64,000 nt of DNA from Bathelium albidoporum (lineage: Eukaryota; Ascomycota; Dothideomycetes; Trypetheliales; Trypetheliaceae). The position numbers and the translations under genes are program-made. Shown piece by piece: positions 21,529-33,517 of the stretch (position 1 is the first letter of the stretch; each line of letters begins with the position of its first letter). The stretch spans positions 186,001-250,000 of the forward strand of contig JAGFVP010000006.1 of the NCBI GenBank assembly GCA_021031095.1, given 5' to 3'. The notes beneath the pieces were generated by a model, which was not told the DNA's origin, made no database searches, and saw nothing but the letters and a program-made list of their open reading frames with translations.

Positions 21529-24500
21529 ATGCCCGACTCCGCCAATATCGATGAATTGCCTCCCCTCAGTAACCAGGGTAATATGACATCTTTCCCATTA
21601 GCCTGTAGCTTGGAATGCTAAACGCTTCTTAACCCAGATGTCAGACTCTTGTACTCTATTATCGACGCAGCGCAAAACTCGCCCGAACCCCCGTTCCGCG
21701 CTCTCTTCGCAGCCTATGATCGAGTTCTCGCAGCAAATGGCATTAACCCCGATCATGATCCCGTATACCTCCGCTTCCTCTTGCGCATGGGAGAGGGCGG
21801 CGTGCGCAATGGTGACCTCCTCGAACGCTTCCAGGCCTTGCTGGCAAGAATGGGAATTCAGATTGAGATTGCGCCGCAGGGGGAGGCGGTCGAGGAGGTC
21901 ACGCGGCAATTCGGAAGTGAAGACGCGCCTGATGAGGTTTATGACCAGAGTCCCGAAGCAAAGGTTCTGCCGAAACAGGCGAAGAAACGAACTCGCCGCG
22001 TATCATTCAACGATAGTAATTACGAGAACACATTGCGAAGCCGAAATAGCGCAGACCCTCCAACACAGCAATCCCATACGCAGTCATCTCTACAACTGCA
22101 CGCTCCTCGGGCAGCGACGCAGAGGGCAAACCATAGCCAATCCAAAGCCGCGCATCACCCGGCTCATCCAAGATTACTGGAGCAACATCCGGTACGGGGC
22201 CGGATGAAGTCTCACAATATTGAAGGTGTTCCTCAAATTAATCAGCCAGTTCCTCGATCACAGTCATTTCCAAGTGGTCCGAGTTTCGGCGGTGCTCAGA
22301 CTGAGCAGCATTTGCAAAAGCATGGGCGATCAGCATCCATTTCCTCCCACGAGGCGCATGGCTCCCAAGGATCAGGATATAATTCAGACGCGTCACTGGA
22401 TTACAACAGGTCGGCGCGACGCGGGAAGGCACCTCCAAAATACATTTATCGTCTATCAGACACTCGGATGCTCTCCGACGCTGAAATATTCCTGGCTCAC
22501 TCCAGATCCTTTTTTTTACGGAACTTGCTCCGTCGATGGCGCGATTCGGCAGCAAAACTACACAAAGAACGCAAATCGTTGGAAGAGCGGGCAAGAAGGT
22601 ACGATTCCGATATCTTGCTGTGCGAGGGCTTTCATCAATGGCGAAATGGTCTGGTTGAAAAGCGGCAAGAAGCAGAAACAGAGAGATTCTTCGGTCACCT
22701 CGAACGGCGAGCAGGCAAAGCGCGCAACTTGTTCCTGCTCACGAAAGCTTTCACCCACTGGGCACAATGCGCGTCAGAGGAGGTTGCCAGAACTTCGGTT
22801 GCTCGCCGACATATTGCACGCACGAAATATTTCAATGCATGGAAGGACATCACCGTAGTCAACGAGCTCAAAGTCCGACGGCAAGGCTTGCGCAAATTCA
22901 TGAGTATCTGGCGACAGCGAACCGCGAAAGCACTCAACGACGAAGACCTTGCAACTGCGTGGCGTGAGGAACGTCTAGTAAACCGCATTGGTTGGTATTG
23001 GTGGCGTCTCTTGCTCGAGCGAATTGCTCCTGAACTGCACCTAAGGTTCATCAAACGGCGATATTTCTACAAGTGGCGTGCCCTCGCGCAAGAGAGAAAT
23101 CGCCAAGATATTCAAGCGGAATCTACGCACTGCGATTCGCTACGAAGAAGGGGCCTTTTATTCTGGAAAAGTCGCGTGGCGAAGCTTCAAGAACGCGCTT
23201 CTACCACAGTACAAGCCTACGAAAAAGGGTTGGGCATGGCCTGCCTGGCTACCCTCCGGAAGCAAGCAAGCCTGATGCCGCTTGCACTACAGACATATCA
23301 GGCCGTCGACAGTCGAGTTGCTCGAACCGCTCTGATCCTCTGGCAAGATCGATCGCGCAATGAACAGCAAGCGGTAAGCATCTCGCGCCAGCGGCTTATG
23401 CGCAACACTTGGACACTCTGGAACGACCGGTTGCGCTGTAATATTCTCAAACGGACACTTGATGATCATGCGCTTATGAGTGCGATGCTTCGTTGGATGT
23501 TGGCCGAGCGATGTGCTCTATACTGGCGTTTAGCGAAGATTAAACAACGTCGCTCACTCTTCGTGAAGTGGAAAGCAAAGGCAGTTGATGACTCGCGCCG
23601 ACTTGAAACGGCGCGTGTAACAGCCCAACAGAGTCAGAACAAGAGACTTGTGACATTTGCTTTGGTGAAATGGCATGGCGAATCACGACGCATTCAGGAT
23701 ATGTACCAACAGGCATCGGCGCTTTCGAGATCTCATACCCTTAAACGATTCTTGACCGCTTGGCGCGAAAAAATCGACAAGGTCAACATGCTCTCAGAGA
23801 TGTGCGAATCTGCACGGTTTTATGTTTTAGCCAAATCCTCTATCTCGCATTGGCGCTCTGCCACATCAAACATGAAGCGTAAGCGGAGGCGGGAAGCTTA
23901 TGCGACCATTCGACGGAGGACGAAACTGCGGCTTGCTCAGAGGCTTCTCCAAGACTGGCGAGGCAAAGCAGCAGAAATCAGAGATTGGCAGATCCAGGCC
24001 GAAGGACAGCGTCATCAGGCCATTATAAGCACCGTTCGCAAGAACCTACAAGCATGGCGAAGTAAAACATCGACAATCGAGCATTCAACCCATCAAGCTA
24101 AAGAGATGCGGTCCGGCAAGATCTTGGCGCTAGGTCTTGATACTTGGAAGGGAAAATTGCAAACGCTCAACGAGATGGAAGTCACGGCCGATGCGTATTA
24201 CGCAGATGCCGTCGATACCACTGCAACGAACGCATTGAAGAAATGGGGGATGAAAGTCTTCCAACTCCGCCGCATGGACGAAAGCAGCAAAGCACTATGG
24301 GTCAGAAATCAGGAACGACGCAGGATGGGAATGCTACGCTACTGGATCGAACGTGCCATCGCCCGGCACAACCACCTTCCTGAGCCCATTCAAGGACACG
24401 AAACCCAAGACCCCGACTCAGGCATCCCCAATCTCTTCCGCAGCCTCCGCCTTGGCCCTGCTGCACCGCCCCAATCCCCACCTCACGGCCGACTCCTTGC

Positions 24501-25068
24501 GAGCTCCGTCATCGACACCACCGGGCACCCGCTCTCCCCCTCCGCCACCGCTCGCGCGGAGAATTGGACTGCCTTCGACGACGCCGACCGTGCAGGCGAC
24601 TTCGGCCCATTCATCGCAGCCGCGACGACAGGCCCTGCCAGCGCGGACCGACCGGTCAATCTCGGTCTGGTGCCCTTTTCCGACCGACCGCAGCTCACGA
24701 CGCCGCTGCCCGGCTACCTCCGCAGCCCGTCGAAGCGGCGGGCACGCTTCCGCGGCGGCCTGCCGCTCCTGGCGGGAATCAGTAGTGGTGGCGGTGCCGT
24801 CAGCGCCGGGGCGAGTCATACCCCGGCGGGGACGCCGCGAGTGGTGTTTCGGGCGCCGCTGACGCCGGTAGGGCGAGAGAAGGGGGCGGCAGTAGCGATG
24901 ACGGAAAGGGGAGTGACGCCGTTTGCGAGCAAGTTGAGGGGAGTATATGAGGGGGGAAAGATTCCAAGGCGGGTCGTGGAGGTGGAAGAGGAGGTGGTTG
25001 GGGTTAGCGAGGGGACATTCGCGGATATTGGTGGGGATGGGGAAAGAAGGGCGGAGGGAGAAGAGTGA
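21529..25068 (+). CDS. SFI1: Sfi1-like spindle pole body/centrin-binding protein
   Basis: Two exons, 21529-21577 and 21638-25068, encode 1159 residues. The start was placed at 21529 because MPDSANIDELPPLSNQ joins in phase to DVRLLYSIIDAAQNSP, a conserved-looking N-terminus. The middle (about residues 260-900) is a long array of roughly 23-35-residue helical units with a Trp near the centre (FHQWRNGL, FTHWAQ, FNAWKDIT, MSIWRQR, FYKWRAL, LLFWKSR, FVKWKAK, FLTAWRE, LQDWRGK, LQAWRSK). This is the Sfi1 centrin-binding repeat pattern. Sfi1 forms filaments with Cdc31 on the half-bridge and drives spindle pole body duplication. The C-terminus (after about 940) is Pro/Ser/Gly-rich and GC-rich, probably disordered, with possible Cdk sites. 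The 3' end is convergent with the SDR gene. Confidence 0.9.
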
Positions 25069-25358
25069 GCATTTTGTCGCGGTTGGGGATCGGCTGGATT
25101 AAAAGTTGGATACGCTTTTCTCCTTGGACTTAGGAGGGATTTGCGGGGTTTTTGCATATGATGAGTTAACGGTCTTGGATTGTAGCGTGCTTGCCTTCGT
25201 GGCTATGCTTGTTTGGAGGGAAGGTTCCTGTATGAGGACGAGCTATGATCGATGATACGAAACTGACGGCGGATTTGTCATTGTCTACATGACCCCATTT
25301 AACTCCTCGTTCCAACGGTGCGCAGTTCAAATGCGATTGGCGAATAAAAATCCCCTCC

Positions 25359-26390
25359 TTACGCATCAACCTGCAGCGTGATTCCCGGACATTCTTTCTC
25401 AGCGATTGCTGCAAACTCATCCCAAATTCTCTGCCCAAGCCGTTTGCCTTCTTCGCTGCGTACTAGTGGCGAAGGGTCTGCGATGTGGTCATCTGCGATA
25501 TATTCTCCCGTACTCTCTTCCCCAACCAAACCCGCTGCGTTCACGAGGGTTCGACTGCCCACTTCTAACTTGCGACCCAGGAGCGTTTTGAAAACGACTG
25601 GCGCCACGCCCATATCCTTGACCTGAAGCAAGTGTTAGCAACCGAGCCGTACATGGAATGCAAGAAAACGTACCAAATCTGTCTTGCATAGACCGGGCGT
25701 TACGCAATTGATCACAACAGGATACTGATATCGGTCTTTAATGAGAGTCCTTGTGAGGTGGCGGAGGATTAGGATCTGCAGAAGCTTGGAAACATTGTAT
25801 CGGTCCATCATATCAGCGCTTTTCTCATCATCGAGCGCAACGAAGATTTGCGGGCTCGCCTTCTGCGGCAGTGTCGTCCAGTGATGGACCTCGGAAGTCA
25901 CAATGGTCAAGAATGGCTTGGTCCCGGTCTTGGCCGCCGATTTCCGCATGGTGGGTAGCAGGAGCAGAGCCAGCATGAACGTGGAAATGACATTGACCGT
26001 GATGTGACTCTCGTGCCGTTCGGCCAGCACGAAGGTGCCTTGAGCGATGCCTGCATTTTCTACGCAGACGTCGAGGCGTGGGAGAGCTTCGGCTCGTTTG
26101 GCGAATTTCTTGACGCTTTCGTAGGAGGAAAGGTTGAGTTCCCACACTTGGATCACGCCCTTGCGGCCTGTGGACTGTTCAATGTCTTCCTTGGCTGCAT
26201 TTCCCTTACTCAGGGTGCGGCATGCAATGATGACAGTACTGGCCCCAAGGCGGACGAAATGGCGGGTGGCCTCTTGACCCAACCCAGCGTTGGCGCCTGT
26301 GACTATGATTGTCTTTCCTGCGTACGATAACGAGGGATGTTGGGGGGTATAGAGAAGCTGAGATTTCAGAAAGGAAGGGAAACTCGCCAT
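25359..26390 (-). CDS. Short-chain dehydrogenase/reductase
   Basis: Two exons (25674-26390 and 25359-25622, intron 25623-25673), 326 residues. Classical SDR motifs: cofactor loop TGANAGLG near residue 33, ENAG near 110, and the catalytic YNVSK near 200; an Ser lies upstream in the TIVTSEVHHW strand. The overall form resembles fungal retinol dehydrogenase/WW-oxidoreductase-type SDRs that act on small lipophilic ketones or alcohols. The charged residue after the glycine motif (ACRTLSKG) suggests NADP(H), which is inferred. It diverges from the DUF1772 gene, sharing a 556-base upstream region, and sits at the left end of a block of tailoring-type enzymes. The substrate is unknown. Confidence 0.9.
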
Positions 26391-26946
26391 GGCGGATCAA
26401 GCAGGAAGGAAGAGAGGCATAGTATTTCCAATGCTCCTCAAGTGGATGAAGGGAGTCGCAAGCGTCAATCTTGGAACAAGTCCTGGCAGCGTACCTCCGC
26501 GTGTGCCCAGAGGCTGAACTAACAAATATATACGGAGTTCCGTCATGCCTGTTGGGTTGGTGGAATGTTGCTGTGGAACTCTGGATGCAGGCAACCGAGA
26601 AGTCGGCCACTTCTCCCGTCAGTGCTCATTTGCGGCTGGCTGAACCACGCATCAGCTTGCACCACTCACTCCTCACCATTTCCTAAGCGACTGTATCATG
26701 GAGCTGATAAATGAGTCGGCTTCAACGTAGGAGCTCCGATCGCAGGCTCGCAACACTGCTCTGTCGTGTTTATTGGATCATCACCTCACTGCAAGGCTAT
26801 CGTGTAAGATTTTGTGCGTCAAGACCAAGGTAATGAGTATTTAGGTAGCTATTTGGCAATGGATATCGCTGCTCAAACTCCTTTTGATTGCATGTCGATA
26901 TATCAGAACCATTCTCAATAACTTCCTCGGCATCATACCCGTCAAT
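26391..26946. promoter_or_regulatory. Divergent promoter region, SDR / DUF1772
   Basis: Shared upstream interval of two divergently transcribed genes. No gene is supported in it. A taggtag-type element occurs near 26840. Co-regulation of the two genes is possible but not shown. Confidence 0.4.
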
Positions 26947-27536
26947 ATGGTGTCTTTTGCAACTCTACAGGTCATCAATCTATTCCAGACAATTTTCATT
27001 TTTGGCTACACTACTACTCTAGCCTTTGTGTCGATCTCCGTCATCCTGCTCTCCCCTTCGCCCATCCTCGCCATCCGTCAGTGGCATTTACAATTCAACA
27101 GAAGCCGCAAGACCGCCACGACTCTCTCCGCAACCTCTCTCATTCTCTCCATCGTGCTCGCCTACGAAGCTACTGCAACTGATGCCCGAACAACGTCAAC
27201 CCAATGCGTTCTGTACATCTTGTCCAGCGTCCTGAACTTTACCATTTTCCCCTTCACCTTGTACTTCATGAACCCACTGAATAATATATTGGACGCAAAG
27301 TACCGATCGCAGTTACAACTGCACTATGCCGATCTCCCAGAGAAGGATGCGGGCATGCAGACTGCTCGTGATCATGAGAAGATTGCCAACGTAAGCTATC
27401 ATTGCATTTTTTGGTTGAGAGGTTGAGAGGCAAGCACTAACCACATGTGTAGTGGGGCTGGTATCATTGGATCCGTGTAGCAATCTATGGATCAGTCGCC
27501 GGGATCAATGCAGCTGCGGTGCTGCTCCAGCTGTGA
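26947..27536 (+). CDS. DUF1772 (anthrone oxygenase-like) membrane protein
   Basis: Two exons, 26947-27390 and 27453-27536; product 175 residues. Four hydrophobic segments can be seen: about residues 6-35 (a Phe/Ile/Leu-rich helix ending in SVILLSPSPIL), 55-72, 85-105 (VLYILSSVLNFTIFPFTLYFMNPLNN) and the C-terminal VAIYGSVAGINAAAVLLQL. The pattern, with NP-x-N-N after the third helix and W-x-x-x-H/N near the last, is that of the DUF1772 family. That family includes fungal anthrone/noranthrone oxygenases acting on aromatic polyketides without obvious cofactor; many other members have no known role. The ATG at 26947 was preferred over an upstream one because the first helix starts there. An oxygenase role is inference. 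Confidence 0.75.
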
Positions 27537-28308
27537 AGAGTAAATCGTCGCGTGACATGGACGAAACATCGAAGCACATAAAGTCTTAGTGTTCGATCTG
27601 ATATTCTGGAGAAAGAGTCGGCCGTCAGACGAAAGAGCGCGCTGTTCATGAGTACTGTAGGAAATCGTGTGTGAAAACGTCCTCTCAACATCGTGAAAAT
27701 GAGATTCTTTAGGCTCTTGCTTCTTCGATGTCTCTTAAAAATTGTCAATCTCCTTTGTCAATAGAACGATAAATTGAAGTCAAGAACAAACTCCTAATTT
27801 TATGTGAGTCAGTATTGATCTGGCGGATCTACCAAACACATTAGTGGCACCTTACTCGATCCCATCCACAGCGACAAGGTGGGTATCGGTATACCGCCGC
27901 ACGCCCTAGTTCTGCAAAAAATCTTTAAAGGCGCGAATGCCGCAAGTCGATCACAACTCAGGCTCGACGAACAACTGTTCGTGTTGCCTTACGTAGTATT
28001 TAGAGTTAGCTTGAGCATATATCTGTAAGCTTCAGAGCTTCGCTCAAGATCTGCTCCTCCTGATGCGACACAGAATGGCACGAAGCAACGACGGCGCAGA
28101 AAAAGTTTGTATTGACACATAGTGTTATGTTCCGAGGAAATACACACGCGGCAAATTTGTAGAGAAACCCAACGCCACCAACAAATTGGACCCGGAAGCA
28201 GCCTACACAAGTAGGTTAATGTCTGCGAAAGGAGATAGGCTCGGAGCACAACCCTCTGTATTTAGGCATCATAGATTTTCAAAATTCTCGACCTAAAACT
28301 GGGGCCAA
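27537..28308. other. Convergent intergenic region
   Basis: Roughly 770 bases between the 3' ends of the DUF1772 and FAD-oxidase genes. Only short minus-strand frames (27485-27748, 27989-28249) occur, with no motif. No repeat or mobile element is seen. Confidence 0.4.
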
Positions 28309-29892
28309 TCAAGCAAACGCGTTGTATTGATTGAAAAGCCCGTGAGGATCGTACTTCTGCTTGAGCAATCGCAATCTCGGGAGCTTGTTCGCCCCATAAA
28401 TCTGCTGCGGAGTCTCATCCCCCCGAGCATAGTTAACGTAGACATCGCCTTGAGGATTTCCGCAGCCTTGAGTTAGGGTCGAACGGATTTTTCCAGCAAA
28501 CGCATCAACAGTTTGCTCCAATCCAGGCGTGGTCTGGTTGGTTGGGAGGTTGAACTCGAAGAAGCCGTATGAGACGGCCGAGCGCCAGGGATATGCGGTT
28601 GAGTCATCAGGAATCTTGGCAGTGACACCCAGTCCGAATTTTTCGAGAAGCCAAATGCTGTTTCCGCCAATCGCTGGGTTATCGAGAACAAAATCAATGA
28701 ATTGATTATAAACATCGATGAGAGTAGGGGCATTAATATTGTTGAGTTGGTAGCCCCAGAGGTCTGCCCGTACGCCTTTCTGGCTGGCAAATACGTCGCC
28801 CCCAAAGTTTGCAGTGGCCACCAACTTGTTGTATGGGACTTCGGAGATGAAAGCTTGGGTGGGGCCCAGGTCAAGGAAAGCCTTGATAGAAGCATTACCC
28901 TGAGCCTCAGTGCCGAAGTAAATGCCACTAACAGTGATCGCAGGCTACAGCAAATGGAATCAGCGGATGCAACCACATCAGCATCTTGAAGAAGACCTAC
29001 TGTGTTGTTCTTAAGCGAGGGACCAAAGGAGAGGGCAAGCTTGTCATCCTGTGTTTCTTGATAGGTCTGGAGGATCTCCCAGATCGTGCCATTCTGCGCT
29101 GCTGGGAAGACCAAGTCGGCGTTGTATACATTTCCGTCGTTGAGCTGATCGTAGATACGATATGTAGCAGATGTTACGATTCCAAAATTTGTACCGGCGC
29201 CTCGAAGACCCCAGAAAAGATCAGAATGCTGAGTTGCAGAAACATTCAGGATTTGGCCTGTTCCGGTGACCATTTCAACAAAAAGAAGAGAGTCAATGAG
29301 GAGCCCATGTTCTCCAGTCAATGGCCCGACGCCTGCTCCTGAAGTGACGCCCCACATGCCTGGCGAGGAGGACCCTCCGGTTGCTGTTTTACACGTTAGA
29401 CAACAAAGCTTGTGGAGTTTTGTGCTTTGACCTACGGATCTGCTTTCCGGCGCTATATAAAGGGTCATAGATGTTGCGAAAGATGGTAGCCCCGCCAATT
29501 GTCATGGTGTTGGAAGAGGTATCAACAGAGACATTGACAAAATTGCTAAGGTCAATATCGAGAGCATGTTTGACTCCTCCCAGACTCACAGAATATCCAT
29601 GGCCACCGCCAGTTGCCAGGATAGGAACTCTATTTTGTGTTGCATATCTGACGATCAACTGAATGTCTTGGGCTGTGCTGGGCTTTGCGGCAACGGAAAA
29701 GCTGGGGTTGGCATTATCATAGATGGTCCACCTTTGAGTAAAGTCTGAGGTGTATGAAGAGCTATTTGTCAGAACGACGTCTGCTCTTTTGGAAAGGAGT
29801 CTCGACAAGTCAGTCTGAATTTGTTCTGGAGTTCTGGCTAAAGAGAGCTGTGCAGCGAGCGACAGAAAACAGAAAGCAAGGGCGAGAGACAT
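28309..29892 (-). CDS. Secreted BBE-like FAD-linked oxidase
   Basis: Three exons (29436-29892, 29001-29383, 28309-28944), 491 residues. The start at 29892 gives a good signal peptide (MSLALAFCFLSLAAQLSLA). A PCMH-type FAD domain follows: SVAAKPSTAQDIQLIVRYA, then ATGGGHGYS with the His usually joined covalently to FAD, then the PGMWGVTSGAGVGPLTGEHGL loop and DLFWGLRGAGTNFGIVT. The C-terminus has the berberine-bridge hallmark DVYVNYARGDE. The second covalent-link Cys of bicovalent enzymes is not present in the loop, so single His linkage is likely. Fungal relatives oxidise sugars, alcohols or alkaloid-like intermediates, often inside biosynthetic clusters. Several N-x-S/T sites fit secretion. 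It lies between the DUF1772 and P450 genes. Confidence 0.9.
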
Positions 29893-31668
29893 TACGAAGA
29901 GAATTTGATGAGCAAACGTATATTTGTAGAGGCAAATGCTGAAGAACTGCACCCAGATAGCTTGAGGATCCCATGAATTTATAGATTTCATGATGGCCCC
30001 CTCCATCACTGGAACCATGAGTCTGTCCGGGCTCGCCTATTCCAACGAGCGGAAGGATCGTATCAGCCATTGAGGCCGCCTCGCTGCCCATGCACCGCGG
30101 CATCTTCTGGCATAAAGTGAACTGAGAGAGCTGTTGGGTGGCGATCCAATGGAACGAGTAGACTCTTCAAAAGCAACAAAAGATAGCGGCTGTAGTGCGG
30201 TAGACTATGTCGTGTACATGTTTATCGCGCGTGGCAGGCACCAAGTTGTCTCGACACCAGCTAATCTACGCACAGGAACCGCAGTCGTGGAACGCTACGT
30301 GCGCCGCAAGGTTTCTTTTGGCAACAAGTGGTTTCCATTTGCCGTGTTTTTTTAAAATGTTTGACGCAGAGCTTTGGCAAGTAAATCTCCTTTCGCCCGC
30401 TAGAATCATATTATGGCTGGTAATTTGTGGTCTGATCGTTCGGAGGTATGCAAAAGTTCTCTCCATTTTCTGCAAACATCATTTAAAGGGTCTATTGGAC
30501 GATCTCGCTCGGTGCCTCGGCAAATTACGTCCAGTCTGGTTGAGAACTTGATACGTAGGTCTGTTGGGCAGATCAAAGAGTCTCTAGGATGTGCCGAGAC
30601 AATGACATATCGCGAAGACGGGAGCTTCGCAGTCAGTGCGGCTGAGGACTGAGCCGTTAAAAGCCTTCCAACATGGTTCAAGGTCAGGAGGTCAAACTGT
30701 GTTTGGCCCACACTCCGCTATTTGAGAGTATTTTCAGAGCAAGGCGCAAGAGACGTAAAGTTGTTGGGAGGCGACAGCCCAAAGGCTTGTCAGCGATCAG
30801 CTCAAATCATAGCAAACCAGATTAGTCCGATGCAATTTCCCCAAGGTCAACTTGAAGAGCAGTCCTAAAGTCAAGGGCCTCTACAAGAGCCTACATAGCT
30901 ACGGTAGTAGCTAGAAGCCCTCTCATCTCGCTATGATATTCTGGTCCTAGTCTACATCATAGACCAGAAGACACGATGGTACAGGCCTGTAGGTAAGGCT
31001 GACGGAGCTGCTTCATGCCGTGTGGAAATTCTGGGACCATCGGAAGATAGGGCGGAGTAGCGAAGTACACCACTGCGTTGTGAATGAGTGATAGCTGAGG
31101 CTCTACCTCAGGTAGGCAAAAATGGGTTGTTGACTGTGTGGCGTCGGAGCTATGTGTGGCTGCATGGGACGGTTATGTTTTCTTCCAGGCTAAAGTGGCC
31201 CTGAATCGCGGACCTCCGTCAAGATTGTAATTATGGGGCCCCTTCAACACCAAAGCGGACTATCCACGCCATTTTCTTTGAGCACATTCTCTAGTTCGCG
31301 GTCCGGCGAGCTAATCCTCCAAAGAAGAGTAGCCTGGTTCCCTTATCGCGAAAGCTTAGATTTCTCCAGACTCCATGGCCCGGATCTCCGCGTTTCAACG
31401 TTTCAACCCTGGGTATACTCCCCCTGTCGAGACCCTGCACATACAGCGTTTGGCGTTCATGAGGACAATACTGTATACAGATCAAGATAACTTCACGGCA
31501 AGAGGCTTCTCAAATATGACACGGCAAGACGCCGAGTGAGATGTAGGCTCGGAGTTCGCTTCTGAACAACCACGGCAGGTCAAATATATTTAGTATTCGA
31601 ACAAGGCCTATCTTGCGAAGTTGATCTATTCTCCGAGTGTTTCACCCAACATCACAGCAGAATATAAT
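29893..31668. other. 1.8-kb divergent interval between FAD oxidase and P450
   Basis: No gene is supported. Open frames such as 30207-30551 (plus) and 30406-30711 (minus) overlap in antisense and show no domain. The interval is flanked by two divergent starts, so it contains both promoters. Several short imperfect runs (ctacctcaggtagg near 31100) resemble the taggta element seen elsewhere in the window. Confidence 0.4.
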
Positions 31669-33517
31669 ATGGATGTAGCAATAATGGACCCATTGTCGTT
31701 GCCACGCATGATCATCCTGCTCTCTATCTTTGGTATTTTATGTGGCACTATTTACCTAGTTGCAGCTCGCATATTCCAAAAGAGACCAAAGTATAAGACG
31801 CTCCCTGGTCCGAAAGGTGGCTTATACGCATGCTCAAAGCTGATTGAGGCTAATTGTGTTGTCCAGGTATACCGTGGGTAGGACCTATCCACCAGCTTCC
31901 ATCCGTGAATGTTTATCAAAGGTTCAAAGAATGGGTCAGCAGTAGCACCTTGTCTATGTCAGAGTTGGTACCTGACAGATCCTTTTAGCATGATCAGTAT
32001 GGTCCCATCTACCAGCTGACGTTGTTCGGTACAACGCATGTTCGTATCAACAACGAGCAGATAGCTCAAGAGATATTGGCCAGGAGGGGGGCAATTTACT
32101 CCAATCGTGCTCCTACACCCAATATCCCGGGCTCCAAGACAAATGCGGAGTACCTTCCATTATTAGATAATAATGGTGAGTTGCACCTCACTATTCTGCT
32201 CCTATATCTCGAGCAATCATTACATGACTAATGTATGAGCAAAATAGAGGCACTGACGAGACACCGAAAATTCGCTCATCAATGTCTGTCAAGAACATAC
32301 AACTTTGATATGTACGGTTATACACACCTCGAGGTCAAGCGGATGATGTACCTGCTGAACAGGGATAATCGAAACTATCCCAGACTGGCTGAAGAATTCA
32401 CGCACCGAATTGCGGCGCGCCTTGCCTGGGAAGATGCCACGCTGAGCAAAAGATTGAACAAAAGTTCACGCGGTCTTCTTCAAGCAATATCGCCAAGCGG
32501 TGAAATGCCCAACAAGGTGCCGGTCATCATGATGCTCCCGAACGTTCTTAACCCCTGGTATTGGAAGGAAAAGAAACGTCACGCAACCCAAGCAGAATTC
32601 TGGGAGGGTGCGATGCAGGCAGTAAAGGACAAGATGGAGTCTGGCATCGATGGCCATTCTTGGTCCAGAAGCTTTCTCAAAGACAAGGAGCGTCTCAAAT
32701 TTCCTCAGGGGGGGCCCAACGAGCACGAAGGTGCTTTTTCTGTCGGCATGTTGGCTATCACTGCTTCCCTGCCAATGTCGTCGCCGATCCAAACTTACTT
32801 CTTAGCCATGTGCCATTATCCGCATTGGCAAAAGAGACTTCAACAAGAGATCGACGAGGTCTGCGGTCCGGATCGTCTCCCTACGTGGGACGATGCTCCG
32901 AAACTGCCCGTTCTCAGATCAATCGGCAAGGAGATCGTACGCTGGAGACCACCTGTCCCGACCGGAGTGCCTCACGAAGCCGAACGAGACGATGTTTTCG
33001 ACGGATATTTGATCAAAAAGGGTACCCTCGTGCATCCAACTGAATGGGCTCGCCGAAGCGACGAGAGCCTCTACCCTAATCCTGAAGAGTTCAATCCTGA
33101 TCGATATTTGGACCCAAAGTATCCGACATACCAAGAGCCTCTTACGAAATACCCCAACGTCATCAATCATCATGTCTTTGGATACGGCCGCCGCAATTGC
33201 TTGGGTATGGAAATCGTCGACTATCAATTGGTGACAGTATTGGGATCGTTGGCTTATGCTTTTGACGTTACGAAAAAGAAGAATAAATTGGGAATTGGTA
33301 CGTTTCATCAGCCAGAGCAATAAGGTGCAGGCATCGAAAGTTGGCTAACCAAATTCCTACAGATATTCCGGTCCATTTTTCTGATTGGACGGATCTACTT
33401 ATTACGAGACCTGAGCCATTTGTTTTTGACATCAAACCAAGAGATGCTCACAAGGCGAAGATGGTTCAGACTATGTTTGAGGAAGCTGTTCAGCAGAGTC
33501 CCGATATTGCGATCTGA
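31669..33517 (+). CDS. Cytochrome P450 monooxygenase
   Basis: Five exons: 31669-31816, 31867-31934, 31989-32175, 32248-33297 and 33363-33517; 535 residues. An N-terminal membrane anchor (IILLSIFGILCGTIYLVAARIF) is followed by the LPGPKG hinge. Heme-binding loop FGYGRRNCLG near residue 445 has the axial Cys; the K-helix ExxR is in KEIVRWRPP; and NPEEFNPDRYLDP is the PERF-type region. The I-helix segment (VGMLAITASLPMSSPIQTY) lacks the usual acid-Thr pair, which is unusual. The family resembles fungal CYPs that act on secondary metabolites. Together with the neighbouring FAD oxidase, MFS exporter and Zn2Cys6 factor it suggests a tailoring cassette. Substrate unknown. Confidence 0.92.

Noticed and set aside
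5382..27536. Idea that PKS, acyltransferase and the DUF1772/SDR genes form one cluster
   Set aside because: ILS1 and SFI1 lie between them, and DUF1772 anthrone oxygenases act with non-reducing rather than highly reducing PKSs.
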